From Phytobacter ursingii (GTDB taxonomy: Bacteria; Pseudomonadota; Gammaproteobacteria; Enterobacterales; Enterobacteriaceae): a stretch of 64,000 nucleotides of DNA. A program made the position numbers and the translations under genes. The DNA is taken from positions 186,001 through 250,000 of the forward strand of contig CABDWT010000002.1 in assembly GCA_901456055.1 (NCBI GenBank), given 5' to 3'. The notes below the pieces were generated by a model. The model was given only the letters and a program-made list of their open reading frames with translations, was not told the DNA's origin and ran no database searches. Shown piece by piece: positions 56,001 to 63,908 of the stretch (its first letter is position 1; each line of letters begins with the position of its first letter).

Positions 56001-59000
56001 GGTCGTGGAAAATGAGGTACCGTCCCAGGTAAGCGTGTCGTTCCCCTGCAACAGACCGCTGTTATGCAGATCACCGTGTAGCGCCAGCACTTTGGCCGCC
56101 AGCACGCCACTGTTCTGATTGTTATTCGTTGTCAGTGTCAGGGTCTGCTGACTCAGCACGTTCCCCCGGTTAGTGAATCTGCCACCGACCATGGCATTGA
56201 GGCCGTTTGCACCCAGCACATCCCCACTGTTGATCCATTCACCCGTCGCCAGATCCAGCGTGTCGCCCTGGATCTGGCCGCTATTGGTCAATTGATCGTG
56301 GGTCAGCGTCACGTTGCCCTTGCTGAGCAGTAACCCCCCCTGCTGATTGGTGAGCTGAGTACCTTTCGCTATCAGCGTATTAACGCCCTGCAATGTACCG
56401 CTGTTGGTGATATCGGCGCTGTTCAGCGTTAGTTGCGCCGCGCCGATCAGCCCATTATTTAGCAGCGAAGGCGCTGTCAGAACGAGGTCATTGTCCGCCG
56501 CTATCTGGCCAGTCGCGCTGTTTTGCACCTGTTGCGCGAGGTTAAGCAGCAGCGATGTCGCCGCCAGGTTGCCACTGTTGGTGAAGGTTTGTCCGTCCAG
56601 CGACAGCCTGCCGCCACTGCGCAGCGTCCCGCTGTTGGTTGTCGCCGTTCCACTGAGTACCAGGGTATCAGTTCCCTGCACATTTCCCAGGTTTGTCAGC
56701 GTGTTCGCCGCCGCAGTGACGTTTTTCGCCGCCACAAGCCCGTTGTTGGTGAAGCTTTCTGCCGTCAGGTTCAGCCCGTTATCCGCCAGCAAACGCCCAC
56801 TGCTGGTCAGGCTACGGTAATCACTAAACAGGTTAACGCCGTTGATTTCACCGCCATTGCTCAGGAGGTTGCCATGCAGTGAGAGGTCGCCGTCGGTGGT
56901 GATAAGCCCGGTATTGTTCAGTTCTGCAATAGAGAGGGTGAGATCCTGCACGGAATAAACGGTACCGCGGGACAGGTTATCCAGCAGGTCAGTTTGTACG
57001 TTGAAAGTGTGCGTGCCCTGCAATAATCCGCTGTTGGTGATGTGTGCAGCGCTAAGGCTCAGGGAATCCGTCACCAGCGTCCCACTGCTGGTGATACCGT
57101 CCGGCGCAGTAACGGAGATGCTCGTCGCACCTGATTTCCCCCCATGGCTCAGCGTCTTCGCCGTAACACTGAGGGCGTCTGCCGCCACCTGCGTGCCGTT
57201 CAGCGTCGCGCTATCGCTGGCGGTGAGCGTCATCGCGCCGCCGCTTTGCAACAGGGCATTCTGACGCGTTTGCAGGGTGGAGGCAGCAACCTCCAACGCG
57301 CTACCCGCATTGACGCCACCGCTAAGATCGGCTGCGGCTTGTACCGCCAGCGTGACATCCCCTTTGGCAGTGATGACCGCGTTATCTCCTGAGGCCAGCG
57401 TCCCGGCATTGACGTTCAGTGTTGTATCCGACGCCAGCGTGCCACTGTTCTGCACATTGTTGCCGGTGATCCCCACCCTCTGTCCCTGTAACGTTCCGCT
57501 GTTGTTCAGCGTCGTGGCATTAACGTTTAGCCCACCTTTCGCCGTCACTGTCCCCAGGTTGTCCAACTGCGTTGCCCTAATCCAGGCGTCGCTGCCCGAA
57601 TACAACGCACCGCTGCTTTCAAGCGTATCGCTGCTAAGACTAAACCCTTGCCCCTGCAACGTACCGCCGTTGGTCAGAGCAGAAGCCGTGGCAGAAAACG
57701 TCCCCTGTGCCACCACCATGCCGGTGTTATTCAGTTGCCCCACAGCCAGACGTGTGTCTCCGGCCGACTGCAATGACCCACTGTTACGTGCCGTGTCGCT
57801 TGTCACATCCAGCGTCTGCCCCTGCAACGTGCCGCTGTTCGTCAGGCTTGATGTCCGTGCGGTGAGCTGGTTTTTCGCTGCAATTGAGCCCTGATTATCC
57901 AGTTGCCCAACGGCAATTCGGGCATCCCCTGCCGACATCCACACGCCGCTGTTCTGCGCCATATCGCTGTTGATGTCGAACGTTTGCCCCTGCAATGTAC
58001 CGCGGTTATTCACCGTACCCGCATTGGCAGTCAACGCCCCTTTGGCCGTTATCGTTCCGCTATTATCCAGGGTGTCCGCTGTCAAGCTGGCATCACCGCC
58101 GGATGTCAGGTCACCTTGCCAGGTGATGCCTTGCGCATTCAGCGTGGCATTGCCTGTCGCGCTGAGCTGACTTGCCGTATCACTGACGATATGTTTTGCG
58201 GCGAATGTCGTCTCCTTACCGCTGGAGAATCGACTGCCGGACAACGCTGTGTCACCCGTGCCGCTGAATGTCAGCTTGCCGTCGGCGGCGACCGTCGCGT
58301 TGTTCAGTACCGTATCCTGCGTACTGGTGACAGTGATATTTCCACTGGCTTTATGGCTACCGCTTAAGGTTACGCCATCGCCCTTCGCCGTCAGCGAGCC
58401 GCTGCTCAGGCTATCTTTAACGGTCAGTTTACCGTTGGCATCAAGGGTGATATCGCCCTGGCGTGCATTGAGGTTACCCAGGTTGACCCCAACACCTTTG
58501 TCGCTGGAGACCAGATGAATACGGTTGGCGTACATCCCGCCCAGCGCGCCGGTATCAACCGCCACTACAGGGGCGGCACCTTCTGTAGCAATCGCCGTCG
58601 CATTGCCGTTGGCATCCACGTGGTTGGCCCCGACGGTCACCGTTAAATCTTTCGCGTGGATCGCCGCATTCACTTCGGTCGCACGCGAGATCAGAGACAG
58701 CGCGTCACTGCCGCTGGCATCCAGGCCCTGGCCTTCAATGGTGATCGTACCTTGCGTAACATCCAGCGCTGAAAGGTTGCCACTGGCGTCAAACTGCGGT
58801 TTACCGGTCGTCAGGGTGGCGTTCGGCGTGTTGATAAACCCACAGCCGTTACAGGTGATGCCGTACGGGTTGGCGACCATCACATTCGCCGCTTTGCCCG
58901 CCACTTCGGTATAACCCTGCAACTGCGATCGGCTGCCGCCGGTCACTTCGTTGATAATGCCCTTCGCTTCCTGCCCGGCGCGCAGATTCGGGTTGTTCTG

Positions 59001-59288
59001 GATAAGCCCGCCAAGCTGCGTCTGCGTCAGTTGCCCGGTAGCGTTATTGAGGATCAGCCCCTCACTGCCGACGTTGTAGTCATGAAACTGGTTGTGCGAG
59101 ATGCCTGCCCCGTTCGGCGTGGCGATATTGACCACCGGCACGCCGTTGCCCGCTTTATCCATGCTGGCGCCGCCTGTCGGCGTGATGGCTGCGGCAAACG
59201 CGGGGGCTACCGGCTGCCAGACCAGCAGGCTGATAACCAACCAGCTGATAGCACGCTGAGAAAAACGAACCGGTTTGTCAGTCTTCAT
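47010..59288 (-). CDS. cdiA: Giant CdiA/FhaB-type two-partner secretion exoprotein with C39 papain-like toxin tip
   Basis: A 4092-residue exoprotein. A signal peptide with basic extension (FSQRAISWLVISLLVWQPV, cleaved after AFAA) precedes the TPS secretion domain with NPYGITCNGCGFINTP. Then come about 1750 residues of FHA-1-type repeats built on NNSGTLQGQ and NSGTLxA units, a unique central region (about 2100-2650), FHA-2-type repeats (about 2650-3580) and a pretoxin region. The last 135 residues form a C39/papain-like cysteine peptidase domain: candidate Cys in VTPTSCGAACAEMML, His in GHWVVVKG and Asp in VIINDPFKG. AAGGA eight bases before ATG 59288 supports the start, 11 bp after cdiB. No VENN motif precedes this tip, unlike in the orphan modules. 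Target specificity of the toxin is unknown. Confidence 0.88.
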   Translation of the reverse strand: MKTDKPVRFSQRAISWLVISLLVWQPVAPAFAAAITPTGGASMDKAGNGVPVVNIATPNGAGISHNQFHDYNVGSEGLILNNATGQLTQTQLGGLIQNNPNLRAGQEAKGIINEVTGGSRSQLQGYTEVAGKAANVMVANPYGITCNGCGFINTPNATLTTGKPQFDASGNLSALDVTQGTITIEGQGLDASGSDALSLISRATEVNAAIHAKDLTVTVGANHVDANGNATAIATEGAAPVVAVDTGALGGMYANRIHLVSSDKGVGVNLGNLNARQGDITLDANGKLTVKDSLSSGSLTAKGDGVTLSGSHKASGNITVTSTQDTVLNNATVAADGKLTFSGTGDTALSGSRFSSGKETTFAAKHIVSDTASQLSATGNATLNAQGITWQGDLTSGGDASLTADTLDNSGTITAKGALTANAGTVNNRGTLQGQTFDINSDMAQNSGVWMSAGDARIAVGQLDNQGSIAAKNQLTARTSSLTNSGTLQGQTLDVTSDTARNSGSLQSAGDTRLAVGQLNNTGMVVAQGTFSATASALTNGGTLQGQGFSLSSDTLESSGALYSGSDAWIRATQLDNLGTVTAKGGLNVNATTLNNSGTLQGQRVGITGNNVQNSGTLASDTTLNVNAGTLASGDNAVITAKGDVTLAVQAAADLSGGVNAGSALEVAASTLQTRQNALLQSGGAMTLTASDSATLNGTQVAADALSVTAKTLSHGGKSGATSISVTAPDGITSSGTLVTDSLSLSAAHITNSGLLQGTHTFNVQTDLLDNLSRGTVYSVQDLTLSIAELNNTGLITTDGDLSLHGNLLSNGGEINGVNLFSDYRSLTSSGRLLADNGLNLTAESFTNNGLVAAKNVTAAANTLTNLGNVQGTDTLVLSGTATTNSGTLRSGGRLSLDGQTFTNSGNLAATSLLLNLAQQVQNSATGQIAADNDLVLTAPSLLNNGLIGAAQLTLNSADITNSGTLQGVNTLIAKGTQLTNQQGGLLLSKGNVTLTHDQLTNSGQIQGDTLDLATGEWINSGDVLGANGLNAMVGGRFTNRGNVLSQQTLTLTTNNNQNSGVLAAKVLALHGDLHNSGLLQGNDTLTWDGTSFSTTADGRVLSGGGMTLNGQSLTSQGQMQSRTMAVTANNWQNSGTAQAQDALNTTLSGQMANQGALLSQNQFTLSASALQNDGKLAAKNLSISTPSVTNNGILQGNSSLALDTQDLLIGNAGQLISGGALNLDLNRLENQGLLYASDGLTLRGNRLINGGDLEAGALDLSLGTSLANSGTLMAHAGATLYSDTFTNSGDVLANTVSLTGNSLTNSGLIQGTQQAQADATNITNATTGKWLSGGILTLNAGALGNVGTLQGNTVGLTGTSLNNQGVINGLTGLTGVLSNNLINDGKIVSGGATDLQAVAITSTGSISGDTLALNASTLSNAGLWQGTNGLTLGAGTLTTGVNSRTLSGGTLTFNAGQLTTQGTLQGGAVDVTADDWTHSGSLLSQGDFTAAVSDTLTQSGTLASQGALSVQTQTLRNDGQLLSAGDAILRGQTLNNSGTVQGKTLAAHQRTISNSGALIGLDSLTLDAQQTLMARMAMAVPQLTLTNNATGTLLTQGTLNITAGTVSNAGVWQGNTILLAAQSLDNSGALQSAGALNFRLTGDLNSATGSKITAMGTAALQALSLTNNGQWAARNLTLSGGTLNNSGAISGSDGLTATLNGDITQQSGGSFASNGALNLSAASLDNAGNVQGGDVTLAASTLTNRSGAQTVSSGTLTLTTPQLLNYGLLQGAGETRVDATALARNDGKLLSGGQLTLTTPQYTGAGWLQATNLTLNATNNTGTGTLLADQMTLIGDTFTNQGTTQANNLTLNYHQLTNNGTLLGNSQLTVNATQMNQSAGGKLYSGGDLWVGATGFTALGQVVALGNLTLQLANAFTAQTALASGKTLSISSNGAIDNQSVMQGQAVNLTAGGQLSNSGQITTGSGASTLSGSDIMLNSNSALQGGGDVALVSRGNITANGFAGTLGSLTMSTPGSLINTALLYAANNLALYANSITNQRGNILAGNSLWMQRDAAGNANAEVINTSGTIETRNGDIAINTGHLLNQRDGLSVQQNIIQNSAVTPAPSITVNAKDLPQYGALIKGWTVHTGGGNGPNGSGDNQNYTLYIYAPGTAYTTKDIVASQTQLTVSSTGGIASIHAGRNLAGNLNVLDNLASDIYANGNMTLSGSSLNNTSYQAGVLTTSYHYEFVVDPGVTYNSSLLSTPPTIIGSGDDRIIVIDMGGTHTKDYDPYVHYGYSFSDNNYDYYQNNGQYILTTKDTLITYKLAGQTSVLQNGDIYRSVIQAGGNVAANFSNNISNTSTTANAGGVSNTIVAPSLNTLSNQSIGGSVARQTLAGGPVAVNSPQWQDQLQNALQQINGGGSLDNGAASGVALTNASSQQKGNTDLGSTGSLANAGVTTAGLKSTDSGVPGKYQGKTVDTSAYPLPTGNDGYFVVSQNPKSPYLITVNPKLDGLGQLDPALFGDLNKLLGITPTAAPRETSPTYTNETQFLGSSYMLSRLNLNPDYDYKFLGDAAFDTRYVSNVVLNQTGSRYLNGIGSDLAQMTYLMDNAASARQSLGLQFGVALTADQVAALDQSILWWETATINGETVMVPKVYLSPKDVTINNGSVIAGNNVSLNGGSITNSGSTLLAKTDLSVNSAGQINNTGDALIKAGGNLDLSAIGDINNLSSTISGKTVALDSLTGNITNVTLADQYSLDAKSKYGNVSFSDTTLGSTAAITALDGLSLSAGKDITLTGSTLVAGGDLAMGAGGNIAVNAIQKNDAYSQSGFLSGYARQAATRNETVSWQGSTISAGGGLAMQAGNDLTVTASNVSAGNSAQLSAGNDLNLNAQQTSTNNQNGKSETHSTGQSRTTVSAGDNLVLTAGQDINANAAGLAAEKGVGLQAGRDVNLLAEATTKGDSYHSSNKTVINEQVRQQGTEVASGTNTVIVAGRDVNSQAAQVTAKGDIGVSAGRDINLTTATESDYHYAEETKTKKGFLSKKTTHTISEQSSTTEAGTLLSGDNVTVKAGNDLLVKGSGVVGDGDVTLSAAHNVDITAATNTDSNWQLSETKKSGLMGSGGIGFTIGSSKTKQELKEKGTTQSQSVSTIGSTGGNANIVAGEKAHISGADVIADKNLNVVAGEIIVDPGNDLLKRQERFEQKKSGLTLSVSSPVIDAAMAANNTLKRSQEVSDERLKTLYAVQAAKNAWVAVSQAPSMAADIAQGNMNAVKVEVSVGSSKSSSESSSTQNQVRGSTLSAGGNTTLVATGANGSSGDLHVSGSGVTGKNVTLVAQNNLVLGAASDNSEQTSKNSSSGWNVGVHVSLGQETGIGVSASGYQSKGTADGKSTEYVNTRVSASDELSLSSGQDTVISGAQVLGDKITAEVGRNLTVTSLQDTDEYHSQQKSVSGGASFTFGSMTGSASLSINKSKTDSGYASVGEQSGLFAGDKGFDITVGNHTQLDGAVIASTATADKNLLDTGTLGWRDIDNKAQYSASSKGLSGGFSSGNNDKGERVNSGGVVPAIGVASRGADSGTTQSAIAAGSIVIRAGDQQTQDIARLSRDTNNANGHIDKIFDEKKIAEQQELASVFGQMANTAAGDIGDAMGWAADSPEKAAIHGVIGAIQASIGGGNALAGGLAGLSSEAFGQMVDTYLSNNTQLDRNERGAITQWATALSGSAIGGLIGGTNGAQSGAAVSLDAERYNRQLHPDEIARIQQLSGGDQEKEARLKAAACALVKCSAEFAEGSADYIKAQALEQLGNSDAYASERTQLASQSSNQQIYAMGSYTYASVPMFGYSISDQTGDTLSRYNVGTRIGGLAEFAGGELQAVGGVAVCTGGITCLAGSYLAASGLDTANAGWNAFLSGEDQKTSGAWLLEGLGVPPAYSEGIYGLTQVGAGVAGPAKALSGGNSTDVVNLAGMKGGAGGNWNVLDEVIDPNVVKQVTPTSCGAACAEMMLKDRGILSSQIELGTELTSMTSLANKLNKADSGWVANNVSSSSFEALNNTGSWSAMMWDSGNKVGHWVVVKGTDDVGNVIINDPFKGTRYTMTINEFKDTWNGHSVYKP

Positions 59289-59299
59289 CGTCTTGATCC

Positions 59300-60982
59300 T
59301 TAAAACGTGACAGCAACGCGCCAGTTAAAACTGACGTGATCGGGGGCGAGCCAGTCGGGGTAATGCAGCGGCGTGCCAACGGAGATCTGGCTGGCGAACC
59401 AGCGTCCGGCGCTGCCAAGTCCTGCTGACGCGCCCCACAGCGTGCCGGAGGCGTAGCGATCGAGCCGGTCTTTTTCCAGCCAGCCGCCATCAACCGCCGC
59501 CGTGGCGCTGATCTGCCCGAGCACCGGCAGCGTGAAGAGGGTGTAATTCAGTTCGTTGCGCCAGTAACCGCCGTTGTCGCCGGAGATGTACTGCTCTTTG
59601 AAACCACGCACCGAGCTTTCACCGCCGAGCGTCAGGCGTTCGCTGCCGTAGAGCCTGTCCGGCGACCACTGCGCATACAGGCTGGTGAGCCAGATGATGT
59701 CGGCGCTGAACGGGCGCTGGAAGCTGGCGCTCAGGCTCCCTTTGCGGAACTGCGCGCGGGGTTCATCATCATTTTTGCCTTCGTCGGTTTCGGCGTTAAA
59801 CCACGGCATGCCGTGGCTGAATGTCGGGTTGAAGGTCGCCACGCCGCCCAGTACTTTCTGCGTATGGCTGATGCCCAGTTGCAGGCTGGAGAGATTGCGC
59901 GTGCTGCTGATCAGCGGTGCGTCGTTAAGCCAGTTGCGCGAGGAGCGCTGTGTGACGCCAGCGGTAAATGCGGTTTTGATATTGCCGTTGCGGAACACCA
60001 CCCACGAACCGTTCAGGCGGTGCGTTTTGGTGTCGCCGGTGGAGATCCACGGAAAGCCCTGATTGATGAGGGTGGTGCGGTAGTTGCTCCATGCATAGCT
60101 GTAGTCGAGCAGGCCGTAACCGTACGGTATGCTGAACCCGGCCTGAAAATTTTGCGCGTCATAGCCAGTGGCGAAATCGCTGCTGCGCCCGCCGCTTACC
60201 TGCCACTGTTCCGCCAGCCCCAGCAAATTACTGGCGGTCAGCGAACCATTTAATTGATCGTCACCGGTACTTTTCTGCCCGCTGTTATCCAGCGAAACCG
60301 AAGCACTTAACGGAAATTCCGGCGTGGCGGTTAAATTGACGCTGGAATAACCCGGCTCACTGTCGGGAACGATGTCGATCTGCACCGGTTCGCGCCGCAG
60401 ACGATTTATTTGTTCCATCCCCTGTTCGATATCCCGCAGATTAAGGATTTTCCCTTCCAGACCGGGGAAAACCATTTTCAGCATGCGCGGCGATTCTCCC
60501 TCCAGGCGGATATGACGTAATTTCCCTTCCAGCACGACAATGCGTAATTCGCCGTGCGATAAATCCTGTTCGGTGAGGAAAGCGCGGCTTGTAATATATC
60601 CCCGGCTGATATACCAGTCGGAAATCGAAGCGGCCAGCTCGGTTATTTTCGCCATATTCAGGCACTGGTTCAGCCACGGCGCAGTCAGTTTCTGCTGCGC
60701 TTTTTCGCTGATAAGCGTCACGCCGGAAAGGGTGATGGTGTGAATATCAAAACAGGGGCCACCGGCCTGCGGGGCAGATGTACTCTGGCCTGAGCGCGGC
60801 AGTGTAGTGCTGCGCTCCAGTTCATCACGTTGCTGCTGGCTCTGACGAAGCAGCTGTTCCTGCTGTTGACGGACAGCGTCACGGTCTGCCGGAGATAATG
60901 GCGCCGCCTGTGCCGTAAACGCGAGTAATAAAAAAAGAGCCGAACTACGAATGTAATTCAACGGTGGTGTCATCCCTGCCAT
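59300..60982 (-). CDS. cdiB: TpsB/ShlB-type outer-membrane transporter (CdiB)
   Basis: A 560-residue Omp85-superfamily transporter. It has a signal peptide (SALFLLLAFTAQA, mature APLSPADRD), a Gln/Arg-rich N-terminal helix (RQQQEQLLRQSQQQRDELER), POTRA domains (CFDIHTITLSGVTLI, ISDWYISRGYITSRAFL) and a 16-strand barrel ending in aromatic VSFNWRVAVTF. The barrel motif VRGFKEQYISGDNGG is the conserved motif of loop 6. It secretes the adjacent CdiA across the outer membrane. ATG 60982 lacks a good ribosome-binding site; ATG 60973 would give nearly the same protein. Confidence 0.92.
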   Translation of the reverse strand: MAGMTPPLNYIRSSALFLLLAFTAQAAPLSPADRDAVRQQQEQLLRQSQQQRDELERSTTLPRSGQSTSAPQAGGPCFDIHTITLSGVTLISEKAQQKLTAPWLNQCLNMAKITELAASISDWYISRGYITSRAFLTEQDLSHGELRIVVLEGKLRHIRLEGESPRMLKMVFPGLEGKILNLRDIEQGMEQINRLRREPVQIDIVPDSEPGYSSVNLTATPEFPLSASVSLDNSGQKSTGDDQLNGSLTASNLLGLAEQWQVSGGRSSDFATGYDAQNFQAGFSIPYGYGLLDYSYAWSNYRTTLINQGFPWISTGDTKTHRLNGSWVVFRNGNIKTAFTAGVTQRSSRNWLNDAPLISSTRNLSSLQLGISHTQKVLGGVATFNPTFSHGMPWFNAETDEGKNDDEPRAQFRKGSLSASFQRPFSADIIWLTSLYAQWSPDRLYGSERLTLGGESSVRGFKEQYISGDNGGYWRNELNYTLFTLPVLGQISATAAVDGGWLEKDRLDRYASGTLWGASAGLGSAGRWFASQISVGTPLHYPDWLAPDHVSFNWRVAVTF

Positions 60983-62044
60983 AAAGCAAATTAATCAATG
61001 AGTGTGTTTTAATTTTCCTTTTTAAGGATGTTACTAAAGACAAAAAATAACAACAATTAATACAGCAGGAAAATAGCCATTACATTTGTGAGTTTGGTTT
61101 TGGGTGTGAATTTGTAGTGTGCATATACTGTCACGATGGATTGAATCTTGTCTATTCGTGCTATTTTCTCAAAAACACCCAAGAGTGAAACTGAATTTGC
61201 ATTTATTGTAAAGTCTCCTCTTTTCTCTGTTAATTATATCCTCCGGACAGGTTTGAACCGAAGATTTAACAGGTGCCGGGTAGACTATGAAGGATCACCT
61301 GAACCAGAGTGTAAGTATCCCGGCAAAACGGTCCATTCACTTTTAGTGACCTTACGACATACTGATTATTTCACCTGCGTCCATAGCTGAACGTAACATT
61401 CCATACCTGTTTTAGTCTCTAACAGGTGTGTATTTCCCTTTTCGAGAGCAACAACCTTCCACGCAATGTTAAAGACCTCACCGGTACGGCAATCTGTCCA
61501 AAGAGTCAGACACTATATGGTTACCAGCAACACTTAAGGCGTTGTTAGCGATTGAGATTCATCGACTACCAGAGATCCGATGAACGTTAGCAAGGTTTGA
61601 TTCAGGTTTAGAGCGGATACATTGTGCTCGCTCTATCATATCACGCCAAACAAGTACGCCAGTAAGTACGCATGAAAGGAGTTAGTGAGATTTGATGGAA
61701 AGAAAAACTTATAACTATTTGATTTTGATGGTGCCGATAATAGGAGTCGAACCTACGACCTTCGCATTACCGAAACTCGCGTAACCACATGAGTTTATGA
61801 GGTTAGATTGTATGACAGCTATGTAGGAGAACCTAATGATAGTTAATGCTGCCCTTGTCAAACGTAACACCGTCGCGTTGACCAAAAGTCATCTGGAGTC
61901 GTAAAAAAATTCGTGAAGAAGCTCACAAGTCACAAGGCACTACCAGAAATAAAACTTTACACCTTACAAAAATTAGGATTAATCTCAAATTCTTATAGTT
62001 AGCTCACAACCATCTTAAAACACATATCAGGAAGATTTGACAAA
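60983..62044. other. 1.06-kb intergenic region containing the thrW fragment
   Basis: No gene is supported here. An 80-codon frame at 61148-61390 has no ribosome-binding site or family likeness. The region presumably carries the cdiBA promoter at its left and the boundary of an integrated element at 61729-61770. The sequence becomes strongly AT-rich to the right of that point. Confidence 0.5.
61729..61770 (-). other. 42-bp 3' fragment of tRNA-Thr(CGT), predicted att site
   Basis: On the minus strand the sequence runs GTAATGCGAAGGTCGTAGGT then TCGACTCCTATTATCGGCACCA, matching from memory the 3' half of enteric thrW from the anticodon stem to CCA. The 5' half is absent, so it is not a functional tRNA gene. 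Fragments like this are the distal attachment site left when an element integrates into the 3' end of a tRNA gene. Its orientation puts the element to the right. Confidence 0.8.
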
Positions 62045-62614
62045 ATGAGACTACAATTTGATATTGACATAGCAGATGAAGCCGAATTAGCCAATATAAT
62101 TGGGTGTGAAAGCCATGAACTTAACGATAAACTAAACAGTTTTGGGAAAGCAAGCATACTAGAATACTTGGCAATGATTCAAGGCATAAAGGTATTCAAA
62201 CGCGGCAGTGACATCCTTGAATATAGATTATTTCTTCTGGTTGATAATGTATTTGAGGGTAAAATTCCTGACGAGCAAATCATAAGCAAATTGTTTCAAA
62301 CTACTGCTTCTGAAAGTAAGAGTTATTTGAGATCTATTATATCAAAATATCAATATCAGCTAAAGCATGCTATTGATGAAACACTCAAAGTTATTCTTTT
62401 AAATGCAGAAATTCAAGAAGCCATTGGTCCTTATAGCATCACATTGAATAGTGTAAATGTTATAGAAGAATTAAATAAAAAATTAGCGGCAATTGATGGC
62501 ACACTTGCATCCGTTAGCAAGAAGCGTGGTAGCGTCTCAACTTATGAGGTAACTAAGTCTTCATACGAAGCATTATGCCATTCTTTACAAATTCAACCGG
62601 TGCAGCATCAATAA
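62045..62614 (+). CDS. AT-rich soluble protein of unknown function (gene 1 of island pair)
   Basis: I do not recognise this 189-residue protein. It has no signal or membrane segment. The N-terminal half contains ANIIGCESHELNDKLNSFGK, reminiscent of a small helical domain, and IEELNKKLAAIDGTLASVSK near the end could form a short coiled coil. Low GC contrasts with the core genes. Its stop codon is followed after one base by the start of a membrane-protein gene, so the two form an operon. Position in an integrated element suggests a cargo function. Confidence 0.65.
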   Translation: MRLQFDIDIADEAELANIIGCESHELNDKLNSFGKASILEYLAMIQGIKVFKRGSDILEYRLFLLVDNVFEGKIPDEQIISKLFQTTASESKSYLRSIISKYQYQLKHAIDETLKVILLNAEIQEAIGPYSITLNSVNVIEELNKKLAAIDGTLASVSKKRGSVSTYEVTKSSYEALCHSLQIQPVQHQ

Positions 62615-62615
62615 T

Positions 62616-63008
62616 ATGAGTGATGAAATCGCAGTTGCAAGCTTACTAATGGCTATTTTGGCAATATTGTATGGTGCATGGTATTCAGAAATCGTGAAAG
62701 CCGTAAATCTAGATGTTCCCAAACATGAGAAAGCAATTAATCTTGGAATAGCAAAAGAGGCCCTATTTAGTAAATGTTTACCGCTACTGGTGCTTTCTAT
62801 CCTTACTACTGCAGTTTTCACACCAAGTTTAGTATCAATAATATCACACTCTATATTGATAGCTAAGGATAATGGGTTTGAATCCTATCAAAAATATAGT
62901 GCCGTTAAAACCGCATTTTGTTTAGTGATAGCCTCATGCTTTCTCATTAGTTTTCAAATGTGCTTATTAGCCTTCCGCTTAGTTATTAAATACAACAAGT
63001 TGAAGTAA
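62616..63008 (+). CDS. Small three-helix membrane protein of unknown function (gene 2 of island pair)
   Basis: A 130-residue membrane protein with hydrophobic segments at about residues 7-25, 56-82 and 96-120, linked by a basic loop (VNLDVPKHEKAINLGIAKEA). No family is recognised. It starts one base after the stop of the upstream gene, so translation is probably coupled. A cytosolic partner plus a small membrane protein is a layout seen in several two-gene defence modules; this is inference only. Confidence 0.65.
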   Translation: MSDEIAVASLLMAILAILYGAWYSEIVKAVNLDVPKHEKAINLGIAKEALFSKCLPLLVLSILTTAVFTPSLVSIISHSILIAKDNGFESYQKYSAVKTAFCLVIASCFLISFQMCLLAFRLVIKYNKLK

Positions 63009-63205
63009 ATAGAAAATTATTTAAAAAAGGAGTATATATATCCATGAAGAAGTAAAACGCCACTGTAACGCCTATGAAACGCACCTGTAATTTGGTGTTT
63101 TATTTACTCTCTTAGAGGAACTAGCTGGATTATAGGTGGAACATTCATCATCTATAAATTCAGTTCATTAACACAGAGGCTAGCATTTACAGTCTTACAC
63201 TTGCT

Positions 63206-63685
63206 CTACTTTCTCAGTTTGTCCCAACGCACAGCTGAAACAATACCCCAATTGCCACTGGCATTGGGTCTGCGCCACTTTGCGGTATCCATGCTACGTA
63301 GATACTCAAGAGCTTCGAAAAATGTGCCAAAACGCTTCTGAGCCGCTTTATCACCTACGCCAAACGAACCATCGCGACTGCTCGCAAGTCCAGGATTAAA
63401 GCACGAGCCATCGGCCGCGTATGGAACCAACAGTTCCGGGTCGTCATCTTTAGATGAGTCAGACGCTAATAACTGCCACGGCTCAACATTCAGAGCGTTA
63501 GCCAGCACCTCAATCGCATCAAGAGACGCATTGGAGCCACCACGTTCAATGCGGCTCATGTAGCTACGTGCAAACCCACACCGATCAGCAAACGCTTCCT
63601 GGCTCATTCCGGTGGCTATTCGCAGCTCTTTTACCCGCTCGCCAAACTGTATTCTCAAGGTATTTTTCATGCCCTGAATGTGCAA
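63206..63685 (-). CDS. XRE-family (Cro/CI-type HTH) regulator
   Basis: A 159-residue regulator with an N-terminal Cro/CI helix-turn-helix: FGERVKELRIATGMSQEAFA, DRCGFARSYMSRIERGGSNA, SLDAIEVLANALNVEPWQLL. The C-terminal half has KRFGTFFEALEYLRSMDTAK and conserved tryptophans and is not a peptidase. The TTG at 63685 has GAGG six bases upstream and is a credible start; ATG 63670 is the alternative. It is divergent from the gene at 63909 across a region with three copies of a 16-bp motif, so it probably controls the integrated element. Confidence 0.85.
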   Translation of the reverse strand: MHIQGMKNTLRIQFGERVKELRIATGMSQEAFADRCGFARSYMSRIERGGSNASLDAIEVLANALNVEPWQLLASDSSKDDDPELLVPYAADGSCFNPGLASSRDGSFGVGDKAAQKRFGTFFEALEYLRSMDTAKWRRPNASGNWGIVSAVRWDKLRK

Positions 63686-63717
63686 GTTTGACCTCTACAA
63701 GGCCACGCTCCAATTGA

Positions 63718-63830
63718 GACATTTTGAATCTAAAGACCTCCTTTGTGAGCACCATCACCATCATCAACACCTTTCATCCTTTCGCCCATCAGATTCAAAA
63801 TGATCACCAATGGTGACATTTCAAATCTAA
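63718..63830. promoter_or_regulatory. Operator region with three copies of GACATTTYRAATCTAA
   Basis: Copies are at 63718-63733 (plus), about 63789-63804 (minus, imperfect) and 63815-63830 (plus). The last two flank the 13-base palindrome TCACCAATGGTGA (63804-63816). The layout suggests cooperative binding by the neighbouring XRE regulator to control both divergent genes. Confidence 0.65.
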
Positions 63831-63908
63831 CCAGTATGATGATCATTATCGGCTGGGCTAAGCCAGCAATCTCTATCAGGTAGATGTGATTTGGAAAACG
63901 AGGGAATC

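Noticed and set aside
53000-58500. Regular DNA repetition within cdiA as a tandem-repeat element
   Set aside because: It reflects the protein's FHA-1 repeats at codon level; units are diverged and in frame, not a mobile repeat.
61148-61390. An 80-codon frame upstream of the att site
   Set aside because: No ribosome-binding site, no known motifs and random-looking composition.
61729-61770. Functional tRNA gene
   Set aside because: Only the part from the anticodon stem to CCA is present; the acceptor 5' strand and D arm are missing.
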